Source of the DNA: an uncultured Flammeovirgaceae bacterium
GTDB lineage: Bacteria > Bacteroidota > Bacteroidia > Cytophagales > Cyclobacteriaceae
Assembly (NCBI GenBank): GCA_937883755.1
Contig: CAKZYA010000059.1
Coordinates: 62,001 to 126,000 of the forward strand
DNA length: 64,000 nt
Reading direction: 5' to 3'
This document shows, one piece after another, positions 47,602 to 55,793 of this stretch. A model generated the notes under the pieces. That model did no database searches. It was not told where the DNA came from and saw only the letters and a program-made list of their open reading frames with translations. The number at the start of each line of letters is the position of its first letter. Within the stretch, counting starts at the first letter, position 1. The position numbers and the translations under genes were made by a program.

Positions 47602-47674
47602 ACAATTTTACTGGCTAGGAAGGTATGATAGATAGATTGCTTGCTTATGATAAATACAATAATAAGCTATATTG

Positions 47675-47691
47675 TTTAGAATAATTATAAA
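47675..47691. promoter_or_regulatory. imperfect TTTAGAA-TAA-TTATAAA palindrome upstream of the sigma gene
   Basis: Seventeen bases that match TTTAGAA-N3-TTCTAAA with one mismatch, about 75 bases before the sigma start at 47601. Same motif class as 25542-25558 and 37930-37944. Confidence 0.4.
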
Positions 47692-47756
47692 TAACAGGAA
47701 AAATTGCCTAGATTGGCTGTTAGATGATTTTGGGGGGCATAAATAAGTCTACGTGA

Positions 47757-47855
47757 TTAGTGGCCAGCAATAGCGGAAAAGACATCCGACGTTCCGGGCT
47801 CTATCATCAAAGGAGGAACCTCGTTGTTCTAACGTTGGATGTCTTCCGCAACTAG
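47757..47855 (-). repeat. palindromic intergenic repeat, copy C (inverted)
   Basis: Long hairpin: GACATCCGACGTT (47781-47793) pairs with AACGTTGGATGTC (47831-47843) with one mismatch, extended by GCGGAA/TTCCGC flanks. The reverse complement matches copy B at 61684-61830 in its right half (CGTCGGA, GTCTTTTCCGCTATT, CTGGCCA, CACGTAG). It occupies the gap between the sigma gene and the divergent DinB-like gene; the rest of that gap shows only AT-rich promoter-like DNA. Confidence 0.65.
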
Positions 47856-47966
47856 TCAAAAATCCTTCATACGTAAATCTTATTCCGTCTAGCGTTAGCA
47901 CAGTCAAGAAACTCCTTAATAAGTTTACACGAGCATTATACACCATACTGACAAAGCAGTCTGACT

Positions 47967-48485
47967 ATGAGGCAAAATATACTGTTAATCGGAATTATTA
48001 TTCTCTTTTTGGGTTGTTCAAAAAATAAAGATAATACGGAAGTTAAATCCTTGCTAGCCGATCTAATGAAAAAAAGTCATACGGAACAACATTGGTTCGT
48101 TCCGACAAAAACTGCTCTTGAAGGACTGGCAGTAGAGCAATCAAACTGGAGAGATAGCACAGAAAACCACTCAATTGGAGAATTGGTTTCACACTTGGTT
48201 TTTTGGAATGGAATCAACTTAAGGGCTTTCAACGGAGAGGATATGACTGATTTTGAGGTTGACAATGAAACCACCTTTAAAATGTATACTGAAAATGAAT
48301 GGGTAAGCCTCGTTAACGAACTTGACAGTATACAAACGGAATGGGAATCAATAATTGTACAAGCCACTGATGAACAATTGGCAGAATGTAGTAAAGAAAT
48401 TGCTAATATTCAAGCGCATAACGCTTATCATGCTGGACAAATCATTTATATACGGAAACGTAATGGTTGGTGGAATAAAAAATAA
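47967..48485 (+). CDS. DinB-like four-helix lipoprotein
   Basis: A 172-residue protein with lipobox L-F-L-G-C (Cys 17) and a DinB/DUF664-type four-helix bundle. The family's metal-binding histidines appear as S-H-L-V-F-W-N (about 71) and H-N-A-Y-H-A-G-Q-I (about 152-160), a typical DinB_2 ending. DinB-fold proteins include thiol-dependent transferases with bound zinc or nickel; the exported form here has no known substrate. It precedes the siderophore-interacting gene by 13 bases, so it may be cotranscribed with the iron-release genes. Confidence 0.82.
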   Translation: MRQNILLIGIIILFLGCSKNKDNTEVKSLLADLMKKSHTEQHWFVPTKTALEGLAVEQSNWRDSTENHSIGELVSHLVFWNGINLRAFNGEDMTDFEVDNETTFKMYTENEWVSLVNELDSIQTEWESIIVQATDEQLAECSKEIANIQAHNAYHAGQIIYIRKRNGWWNKK

Positions 48486-48498
48486 ATCTTGGCCAAGA

Positions 48499-49299
48499 AT
48501 GGGAAGTAAAACTATCAACTTTCCATTATCACCCCCGGAACTCGTCCGGGATAAACTTTCAATTAATAATATGCCCAGTTTACCCAAGTGGATTGCTAAC
48601 GGTACCGAAGTACTCTTTAGCCTTATGATGCACCCCGTGACAGTGAGTCAGATTGAGTACCTGGATGATGATTTGAAGCGGGTGCGTTTCTCTGGCGATT
48701 TGCATTCAGCCAGCTATGTTCCGGGTCAAGTCATTGAGTTTCGGATAAATGATACTGAGTTTCGGCACTATACTCCCGCCTACTACGATCAGGAACAAGG
48801 AGTATGCGACGTTCTCTTTTATCTGCACGATTACGGTCCTGGTAGCCAGTGGGCTGAACGTTTGCAAGTGGGTGATACTACTAAACTGATGGGGCCGGGC
48901 GGTAAGATGCGATTTCAGCCTGAACACCAATACCACTTTATTTTTGGCGACGAATCTTCATTGGGCTTATGCAGTATGCTGAAGTCAGCGGCTGATGCTC
49001 AGCATCAAGAGTATCTCTGCTTATTGGAGCTAGCCCAAGCTCATTGCCACTGGCCAAATTTGATAAACCTTCAGGCGGATGTAGTGACCAAATCTAACCA
49101 AAGTCCTGCTCAGGCAGCCGTTCAGGTACTTCGCGATATGCAAGGTAATCTGTGGGAAACCTGGCAACGAGCCACCTTCTACCTCACCGGGCGAGCGAAA
49201 TCTGTTCAAGCTGTTCGTCAGGCACTAATTAAAAAAGGAGTTGGGGCGAAACAAATCATCACCTTCCCGTACTGGGCGGATGGTAAAACCGGATTGTAG
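48499..49299 (+). CDS. siderophore-interacting protein (FAD-dependent ferric reductase, ViuB type)
   Basis: A 266-residue cytoplasmic flavoprotein that should release iron from imported ferric siderophores by reduction. The FAD-binding motif R-H-Y-T-P-A-Y is at about residue 89, followed by H-D-Y-G-P-G-S-Q-W-A and G-P-G-G-K of the SIP FAD domain and a C-terminal SIP domain (F-G-D-E-S-S-L-G, Y-L-T-G-R-A-K-S-V-Q-A-V-R, Y-W-A-D-G-K-T-G). ATG 48499 was chosen because earlier in-frame starts overlap the DinB-like gene; 48571 is a possible later start. The ABC gene follows one base after its stop, which ties SIP to the transporter. Confidence 0.93.
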   Translation: MGSKTINFPLSPPELVRDKLSINNMPSLPKWIANGTEVLFSLMMHPVTVSQIEYLDDDLKRVRFSGDLHSASYVPGQVIEFRINDTEFRHYTPAYYDQEQGVCDVLFYLHDYGPGSQWAERLQVGDTTKLMGPGGKMRFQPEHQYHFIFGDESSLGLCSMLKSAADAQHQEYLCLLELAQAHCHWPNLINLQADVVTKSNQSPAQAAVQVLRDMQGNLWETWQRATFYLTGRAKSVQAVRQALIKKGVGAKQIITFPYWADGKTGL

Positions 49300-49300
49300 T

Positions 49301-51049
49301 ATGAAAAAGAAGAAAAAAGATGGCGTCGCCCGTTTGCTGGAAATCGCGAGTCGTAAAAAGTATCACCTGGTACTATCCGGGCTGTTGGCCGTACTGCACG
49401 CCGGATTGGCTTTGGTACCCTATATCTTGGTTTACTATATCCTGAGGGAGTTAGTGCCCCCCCCGCTGGATACCGAATTAGTGCAGCGTTACCTAGGCGG
49501 GGCGATTGCTGCGGGAGTGGGAAGCTACGCACTGCTCTACGCTTCGGGAATGACTTCGCACGTGGCCGCTTTTAACATCTTGTACGAGCTTCGTCAGCAA
49601 ACGGCGGCAAAGCTGGGTCAACTGCCCCTGGGGTTTATCGGTACCTACTCTTCTGGGGCACTCAAAAAGATTGTCGCTGACGATATTGAACGCATCGAGA
49701 ACTTCATCGCTCACCAGATTCCGGATTTTGTCAAAGGCTTTACCCTACCGGTAGTTACGATTGGCTATTTGTTTTACGTCGACTGGCGGTTGGCAGCGAT
49801 TAGCTTTGTACCGCTGCTGGTGCTGGCGGTGTGGATGCCGCTGATGTTTCGCTCGGCCTACACCAAAGAGATGATGAAAAAGCACCATCAGGCGCAAGAA
49901 GATATGAACAGTGGCATTGTAGAGTTTGTACGAGCCATGCCCGTGATGAAAATTTTCGCCCAAACCGCCGATAGCTTCCGGCAGTACAGCGGCTCCGTAA
50001 ACGAATACGATACGATGGCCAAGCGGTGGATGCGAAAGAGCTCCCCGCCCTTTGCGGTTTTTATGAGCTTCATGAGCAACGCCACCTTACCTGTGCTCGT
50101 GCTGGGCACGTATCTGTATCTGCAAGATGGCATTACTTTCGCCACGCTGGTGCTGTTCTTGATTTTGGGGGTCGGCTACATCAAACCTATGTTTGCCCTA
50201 GCCAATATGGGCATGCAAATCACCCTGATTAACCGGGGAGTGCAGCGCATGGATGATATTTTACAGCACCCTGTCCAATCGGGGAGTAAGGAAGCCACTC
50301 ACTTCTCAGATCATTCTATTGAATTTCGTCAAGTGAGTTTTGCCTACGCCGAAGAAGTCAAGGTGCTTGATGATGTTTCCTTCACCATGCCCGCCGGAAC
50401 CATCACGGCGTTGGTAGGGCCATCGGGTGCCGGGAAGTCAACCGCGGCTCAACTGGTAGCCCGCTTCTGGGATGTACAGGAAGGTGAAATTCTGATCGGC
50501 GGTATTGACATTCAAACCATTCCGGTGGCTACCCTTATGCAACAAGTTTCCTTCGTTTTTCAGGACAGCTTTATGTTTCAGGAAACGATGTACGAGAACA
50601 TCCGCATGGGCCTGGATAAATCCGAAGCAGAGATTATAGCTGCGGCTCAAGCAGCGCAGTGTCATGCCTTCATCAGCCAATTGCCGCAGGGCTATCAGAC
50701 CCGCTTTGGAGCGCAGGGTGTGCACCTGAGCGGGGGCGAGCAGCAGCGCATCCAACTAGCGCGGGCTATTCTGAAAGATGCACCAATTCTGATCCTGGAT
50801 GAGGCGACGGCTTTTAGCGATCCCGAAAACGAGTATCTCATTCAGCAGGCCTTCGGTCGTCTGATTCAAGATAAAACGGTCATCATCATTGCCCACCGCC
50901 TCAGCACCATTACCGATGTCGACCAAATTGTAGTATTTGATCAAGGCAAGATAGAGGCTAAAGGAACTCACTCAGAATTATTAACCCAAAGTAAGTTGTA
51001 CGCCCAAATGTGGAATGCCCACGTACGCGCCCAAGAATTTTCACTGTAA
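49301..51049 (+). CDS. ABC half-transporter, exporter fold (IrtA/YbtP-like)
   Basis: A 582-residue protein with six membrane helices (about 25-300) fused to an ATPase domain: Walker A G-P-S-G-A-G-K-S-T (about 373), Q-loop F-V-F-Q-D, signature L-S-G-G-E-Q-Q (about 476), Walker B I-L-I-L-D-E (about 496) and H-loop I-I-A-H-R. ATG 49301 is preferred; an earlier in-frame ATG lies inside SIP. The D-loop reads A-F-S-D rather than the usual S-x-L-D, so the two ATP sites of the heterodimer may differ. Exporter-fold transporters tied to SIP (IrtAB, YbtPQ) import ferric siderophores. The partner half is the next gene. Confidence 0.9.
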   Translation: MKKKKKDGVARLLEIASRKKYHLVLSGLLAVLHAGLALVPYILVYYILRELVPPPLDTELVQRYLGGAIAAGVGSYALLYASGMTSHVAAFNILYELRQQTAAKLGQLPLGFIGTYSSGALKKIVADDIERIENFIAHQIPDFVKGFTLPVVTIGYLFYVDWRLAAISFVPLLVLAVWMPLMFRSAYTKEMMKKHHQAQEDMNSGIVEFVRAMPVMKIFAQTADSFRQYSGSVNEYDTMAKRWMRKSSPPFAVFMSFMSNATLPVLVLGTYLYLQDGITFATLVLFLILGVGYIKPMFALANMGMQITLINRGVQRMDDILQHPVQSGSKEATHFSDHSIEFRQVSFAYAEEVKVLDDVSFTMPAGTITALVGPSGAGKSTAAQLVARFWDVQEGEILIGGIDIQTIPVATLMQQVSFVFQDSFMFQETMYENIRMGLDKSEAEIIAAAQAAQCHAFISQLPQGYQTRFGAQGVHLSGGEQQRIQLARAILKDAPILILDEATAFSDPENEYLIQQAFGRLIQDKTVIIIAHRLSTITDVDQIVVFDQGKIEAKGTHSELLTQSKLYAQMWNAHVRAQEFSL

Positions 51050-51054
51050 ATAAA

Positions 51055-51112
51055 CGGAGACTGGAATCCGGAAACGGGAGTCCGGACTCCCGTTTCCGGT
51101 CTTCGGTCTCCG
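51055..51112 (+). repeat. strong two-tier hairpin between the two ABC genes
   Basis: An inner perfect palindrome of 32 bases (51068-51083 with 51084-51099, no loop) is enclosed by a second stem, CGGAGAC (51055-51061) with GTCTCCG (51106-51112). It starts six bases after the first ABC stop. There is no T run, so it is more likely an mRNA-stability or differential-expression element, or an inserted repeat, than a terminator. Confidence 0.8.
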
Positions 51113-51128
51113 CATTAACATTATTCTC

Positions 51129-52880
51129 ATGATTTAAAATATTCTATACTCCTTTCGCTATGATTCTTCTGGTATTCGTAAGGCCCTGTTTTGGGAGTGG
51201 CTGCACGGTTCGCTCATTGCGGCTCCAAGTGGCATCCTGCTGATTATTCTCTGGGAGCTCTTTCGGGACACCCCTGACCTAACGACCATCTGGACGACGC
51301 TCGCCATTATGGGCGGACTGTTTCTCGTTCAGCTCTACGTAGCCCGAAAAGCCATGTTCAGCTCTAACCAGGCTACCTTTGAGATGAGCCGTCGGCTGCG
51401 TCTGGCACTAGGCAATAAGCTCCAGCGACTTTCTTTGGGCTACTACAAGAAGCGTGATCCCGGTGACCTGGCCTCAGTGGTGCTGCAAGATGTAGCCAAC
51501 TTTGAAAATATCTTCGGCCATAGTGTAGCAAACATGGCCAATGCTGTATTTGGCACGCTGGTGCTTTCATTGTTCTTACTCTGGCTTGACTGGCGGTTAG
51601 CAGCCACCTTACTTCTGGCCATCGTCATTGCTGTACCCTTGATTCAGCTCAGCAAACGGTTGGTAGAAAAATACGGAAAACAACAGATCATAGCCCGCAA
51701 TGCCACCGGAGCCCGTTTTCTGGAGTACGTTCAGGGTATCCGTCATATTAAGTCGTATGGCATGACGGGCGAACGCTTTCACTCGCTAGAGCAGGCTCTG
51801 GCTAGTTTGCGACGAGAAAGTATTAAGACAGAAGCTATTCCCGGCCCTATCGTACTGACGGTAGGAGTTCTGTTCGAGGTGTTTTTTGTGCTGATGGTGT
51901 GGCTGGCGTTATTTTTTCTGGCTGAGGGTAACCTGACCCCTTCGGTACTTATTGCCTTTCTGATTGTGGGTTATCGGCTCTACGAACCTATGAAAATTCT
52001 GATGGTAGAGTATCCAGTGCTGAGCTACATGAACGTGAGCCTTAGCCGAATGATTGACGTGCTGGAAGCCCCTGAGCAGGAAGCCGGACAAAACCGTTGC
52101 CCCACTACTTACGATATTGCTTTCGATCGGGTCAGCTTCAGCTACGTGGACGATAAGCTCGTCCTCAATGATGTTAGTCTTCAGGCACCAGCGGGTACCA
52201 TGACGGCCTTAGTTGGTCCTTCTGGATCAGGCAAAACGACAATCACCTCCTTGATTGCCCGCTTTTGGGATGCTCAACAGGGTACGATCAGTATCGGAGG
52301 TATTGATGTAAAGGATATGGCTCCCGCGACGGTCTACAGTCTCATTAGCGAAGTGTTTCAGGAAGTGTATCTTTTCAACGATAGTATCTACCACAATATC
52401 CAGGTAGGTAATCCGCAGGCCAGCGAAGCGCAGATTATTGCCGCCGCAGAAAAAGCTCAGGTACTGGAGTTTGCCGAGACACTACCACAGGGATTACGCA
52501 CGCTCGTCGGGGAAGGAGGCAGTAAGCTTTCCGGGGGGCAAAAGCAACGCATCAGCATCGCTCGGGCGTTACTCAAAGATGCCCCGATTGTGTTGCTGGA
52601 CGAAGCCACTGCTAGCCTAGACCCGGAAAACGAAATTTACATTCAACGCGCCATTGAAGAACTGGTAAAAGATAAAATGGTGATCGTGATTGCCCACAAA
52701 TTAGCCACGATTCAACGGGCCGATCAGATCATTGTACTCAACGAAGGAAAAATCGCTGAACGGGGAAAACACCACGAATTGCTAGCGAATGAAGGATTAT
52801 ACTTTCGGTTGTGGAGCACTCAGCAGCGAGCCAGCGGGTGGAAAGTTGAGGGACGCTCTCAGGGAGCATTATTACGCTAA
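51129..52880 (+). CDS. ABC half-transporter, exporter fold (IrtB/YbtQ-like), ochre stop at codon 3
   Basis: From ATG 51129 the frame reads M-I-TAA and then runs open to 52880, encoding N-I-L-Y-S-F-R-Y-D-S-S-G-I-R-K-A-L-F-W-E-W-L-H, which belongs to the family's N-terminus. The first ordinary in-frame ATG after the stop is 51309, inside the second membrane helix region, which would lose helix one. ATPase motifs are intact: Walker A G-P-S-G-S-G-K-T-T (about 362), signature L-S-G-G-Q-K-Q (about 466), Walker B I-V-L-L-D-E-A-T-A-S-L-D. It pairs with the gene at 49301. Either the stop is a base error (AAA to TAA), initiation uses a rare codon such as ATT 51141, or the transporter is inactive. Confidence 0.82.
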
Positions 52881-52964
52881 TCGCTACCCTCTTCATTCCT
52901 TCATTTGTTTAACGGGCAAGAATACACCTACACCTAATTCAATAGTCTTTTAGGGAGCAAAGCA

Positions 52965-53456
52965 TTAGCTATCTTGCCCCTGTATAATCTGGGCAACAAT
53001 TTTCTTAAGTGCTTCATCAGTAGCTTTTTCTTCGTCTAGCATCTGCTGAAGAACTTGTACCATTTTTTGATTTTTGTTGGCTTTAGCGTATACGAGACAG
53101 CCACTGTAGCCCGCAATGTCATGATGGTTGATATGTTGCACAGACATAGCTATTCCAACATCTCTGATATTACCACTTTGAGTATAATCCAATAATTCAT
53201 GAGCTTCGTGAATCAACCCCTGGGTACCCTCGCACTGTTCTCCGTCAGGTTGCTCACCCATAGTGGTAAACAGTTCAGCAAGTTTTTCCAGATGGCTCTG
53301 ATTAGATGCTATATCTTCTTGGATAATACGTTGCAAGGTGGAGCTAGTGGTAGCTTGCTGCAACTTTGGATACATCTCTGCCTGCTGTTTGGCGGCATCG
53401 TATCGGTCTCTTAGTTGCTCTAAAAATAGATCTTCAAAACTCTCTACTGATTTCAT
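52965..53456 (-). CDS. DUF892 (YciE/YciF) ferritin-like protein
   Basis: A 163-residue all-helical protein starting M-K-S-V-E-S-F-E-D-L-F-L-E-Q-L-R-D-x-Y-D-A, the usual DUF892 opening. Glutamates and histidines along the helices (E-K-L-A-E-L-F, I-H-E-A-H-E-L, Q-H-I-N-H-H-D-I-A-G-Y) could form a di-iron site as in the ferritin-like superfamily. Members are stress-linked and poorly characterised. It is convergent with the ABC operon, with 84 bases between stops. Iron storage or protection would fit the setting but is inferred. Confidence 0.88.
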   Translation of the reverse strand: MKSVESFEDLFLEQLRDRYDAAKQQAEMYPKLQQATTSSTLQRIIQEDIASNQSHLEKLAELFTTMGEQPDGEQCEGTQGLIHEAHELLDYTQSGNIRDVGIAMSVQHINHHDIAGYSGCLVYAKANKNQKMVQVLQQMLDEEKATDEALKKIVAQIIQGQDS

Positions 53457-53775
53457 AATTGTTTGGGTTTAATTACTAGTTGTTCACTAAGTATACCTAT
53501 CACTTAGCTTACTCAAGCTAGCCAAAATTGCCAGCAGAAAAAATGACTTAGATCACCTGCTGGGAACGATATTTATCATAAAATAGACGAGAAGAATATT
53601 GAGAAGGAGCTTCTAATCACCTGCTAAAATTACGCATTGATAACGAGCGCTCTTGATAATGGAAATATCCAGCCGTATGCCAGTGGGCGAAAAATTGAGC
53701 GGAATTTATAGATAGTTCATCAACTACCCAGCCCTAAAAAACGTATATTATAATGGGTAACTTGACTTAACAGTT
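53457..53775. other. divergent intergenic stretch, nothing identified
   Basis: About 320 bases between the DUF892 gene and the divergent lipoprotein gene. No coding frame, strong dyad or repeat was seen. It should hold both promoters. Confidence 0.4.
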
Positions 53776-54522
53776 ATGAAAAAATTAGCCCTCCTCTTTC
53801 TATGCTTATCCCTACTCATTTCTTGTGAGGATGATGCGTCTAACGTTCTTCCCAACACTCCACCGGAGGAAGAATCCTCTGACTGGACAACGCTGATTAT
53901 TCCGAATGGGCGAGAAGCCTACGCCATTACGGGTAGTATCGATGACACGCTATTGGTTACTACTTGGACGAAAGCATACTTCACAACGGACAGAGGAAGT
54001 ACCTGGCAAGAGTCACACGACTTTCAGGGACCTATCTATGATATGGTTAGGCGCAAGGATACCGTTTTTGCTCTGCTTGCCAGCGGTGGTTTGAAAGATT
54101 ACATTGGTTCGCCACACATTAACGATCAAGTATACGCAAGCATAGGCAGTAAGTATACAACAGATTATGGCGGCACCTGGCAACGAAATACAAACCGAAA
54201 TCAGCATGATATAATTAGCCCCATAGGAATTACTATATCTCCGACTGGGATTACCTATCGTATCAAAGATGATATTACTCCCCTAAATGCTGATACAACT
54301 TTTTACCGAACCAACCACTCAACGGTTGAAATGTACCACGAAGGATACTGGCAAACCATAGACTTTCCGTTTGAATACGAGTTGAACAACCTGTACGTGG
54401 ATGATGATAACCGATTGTATGTGTCGGCTGCCACTTGGCAATACGTACAGGACAATCAGATACAAGAGCCCGACGAGAACTATCCGGGGTTAGTATACAT
54501 GCACAAGCATCCGTTGCCTTAA
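53776..54522 (+). CDS. lipoprotein with BNR/photosystem-stability-factor-like propeller repeats
   Basis: A 248-residue lipoprotein with lipobox L-L-I-S-C (about residue 17). The body has repeated blades of the BNR/YCF48-like type: T-T-D-R-G-S-T-W (about 70) and T-T-D-Y-G-G-T-W (about 133), each with the S/T-x-D-x-G-x-T-W signature. With only three or four blades it is short for a full propeller and may be truncated or partly diverged. Function unknown; it stands alone between the DUF892 gene and an AraC gene. Confidence 0.75.
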   Translation: MKKLALLFLCLSLLISCEDDASNVLPNTPPEEESSDWTTLIIPNGREAYAITGSIDDTLLVTTWTKAYFTTDRGSTWQESHDFQGPIYDMVRRKDTVFALLASGGLKDYIGSPHINDQVYASIGSKYTTDYGGTWQRNTNRNQHDIISPIGITISPTGITYRIKDDITPLNADTTFYRTNHSTVEMYHEGYWQTIDFPFEYELNNLYVDDDNRLYVSAATWQYVQDNQIQEPDENYPGLVYMHKHPLP

Positions 54523-54633
54523 CTCAACAGAGTAACGGATGCTCAGGCTGCGCGCTTGACAATTACTATGATAGATCTTGAGATAGTAAGTTAAGGTTCG
54601 GGGTCGTTCAATTTTAGCGTTGTGATAGGTTCT

Positions 54634-55629
54634 TCAGTGGGCTGTGGTTCTCACCTTACTAGGGGGCACTCCGTACCTTCTTTTGAAAGCAGTAGCAAAA
54701 TGCTGGGGTTGACTGTATCCTATCATTTCGGAAATTTCTGCCACGGATTTATCCGTTTCCAGTAAGAACTGGCGAGCGTAAGATAGGCGGTGATCCGATA
54801 GGTAACTAAATATGGTGTTGCCAAAAAGTGCTTTAAACCCGGTTTTGAGCTTAAACTCATTGAGTCCGATTAGTTTAGAGAGTTCGTAAATCGTCGGAGG
54901 GTTTTGAAAGTGCTTTTCTAATAAGTCTTTGGCATAAAATAGTTTTTCTCGCTCGAGCAAGAGGCGGCTTCTGTTGTATTCTTTATGCTGATCTTTGTCG
55001 TAGCAATCAATCTGTAGGGATAGTAACTCCAGTACTTTGGCCTCCATGAACAGGCGCTTGGTTAAGCCACTGAAGGGGTTTTTGACCATTTCACAAACCG
55101 TATTCTTCATTAAAGGGCTCATTACGCCACCTACTGGCGTACGAAAGGCGCTTTGTTTATGAATAGCCTCTAATAATTGATCTACCATTTTGCAGTTTTG
55201 GTCACTAAAACGCTCAAAATAAGCAGTTTCGAGTAGTACACCGACCCCCTCGGAGTGAGCGTTAGACTCGTAATGAAATCGAGTTTCTGGCTCTGGAACA
55301 TAGCCGATCATATGTTCTCCCCCTTGGTACGATACCGTGCTTTTGAATCCTTTTATGGATTCTTGAAACCGCCCCTGTAGATTAAAATGCATACCCAGCA
55401 TTGGCCGGTCGCCCTTCGCAATAATTGTTAGTGGTTCTTCAGTGGTATATCCTCCCCGTTGAACCATTATTTTGTCAAAACAAAACTGCTCCCCCTGCGA
55501 AACGGTATTGCCTTTATACGTGGCAGTCTGTTGAACCACGTGTGTATCGTCGATACTTTGAAGGCGTGTTGGGTATTGGTATTCCCCCATGATGTCAACC
55601 AAATTATCAGCGGTGAGAGTTATCTTCAT
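54634..55629 (-). CDS. AraC-family transcriptional regulator, paralogue of the one at 24438
   Basis: A 331-residue regulator; ATG 55629 was chosen because it gives the same M-K-[IV]-x-L-x-A start as the paralogue and drops a hydrophobic upstream extension. A sensor domain (1-215) is followed by two helix-turn-helix units (about 240-325: Y-E-L-S-K-L-I-G-L-N-E-F-K-L-K-T-G-F-K and I-S-E-M-I-G-Y-S-Q-P-Q-H-F-A-T-A-F-K-R-R-Y-G). PchR-like type. Divergent from the serine hydrolase at 55794, which it may control. No TTTAG-type operator was seen in this promoter region. Confidence 0.88.
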   Translation of the reverse strand: MKITLTADNLVDIMGEYQYPTRLQSIDDTHVVQQTATYKGNTVSQGEQFCFDKIMVQRGGYTTEEPLTIIAKGDRPMLGMHFNLQGRFQESIKGFKSTVSYQGGEHMIGYVPEPETRFHYESNAHSEGVGVLLETAYFERFSDQNCKMVDQLLEAIHKQSAFRTPVGGVMSPLMKNTVCEMVKNPFSGLTKRLFMEAKVLELLSLQIDCYDKDQHKEYNRSRLLLEREKLFYAKDLLEKHFQNPPTIYELSKLIGLNEFKLKTGFKALFGNTIFSYLSDHRLSYARQFLLETDKSVAEISEMIGYSQPQHFATAFKRRYGVPPSKVRTTAH

Positions 55630-55793
55630 ATTCGTCTGCTTTATACTAAAGTCGTAGGTTAAAATACGGATCGCGAACGCGAATAACAAAATGCCGCCCC
55701 TTATTTTGTATCCAAACTATCTGTATCCGTGAAAATACGAACGACTAAGAGATTGTTGAACGTAACCATTAGCAAAGAATCTAACTATGAATT

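Noticed and set aside
23591-51137. A changed genetic code in which TAA or TAG is read as an amino acid
   Set aside because: The stops lie in a few accessory genes only, involve both TAA and TAG, and the intact genes end normally with these codons.
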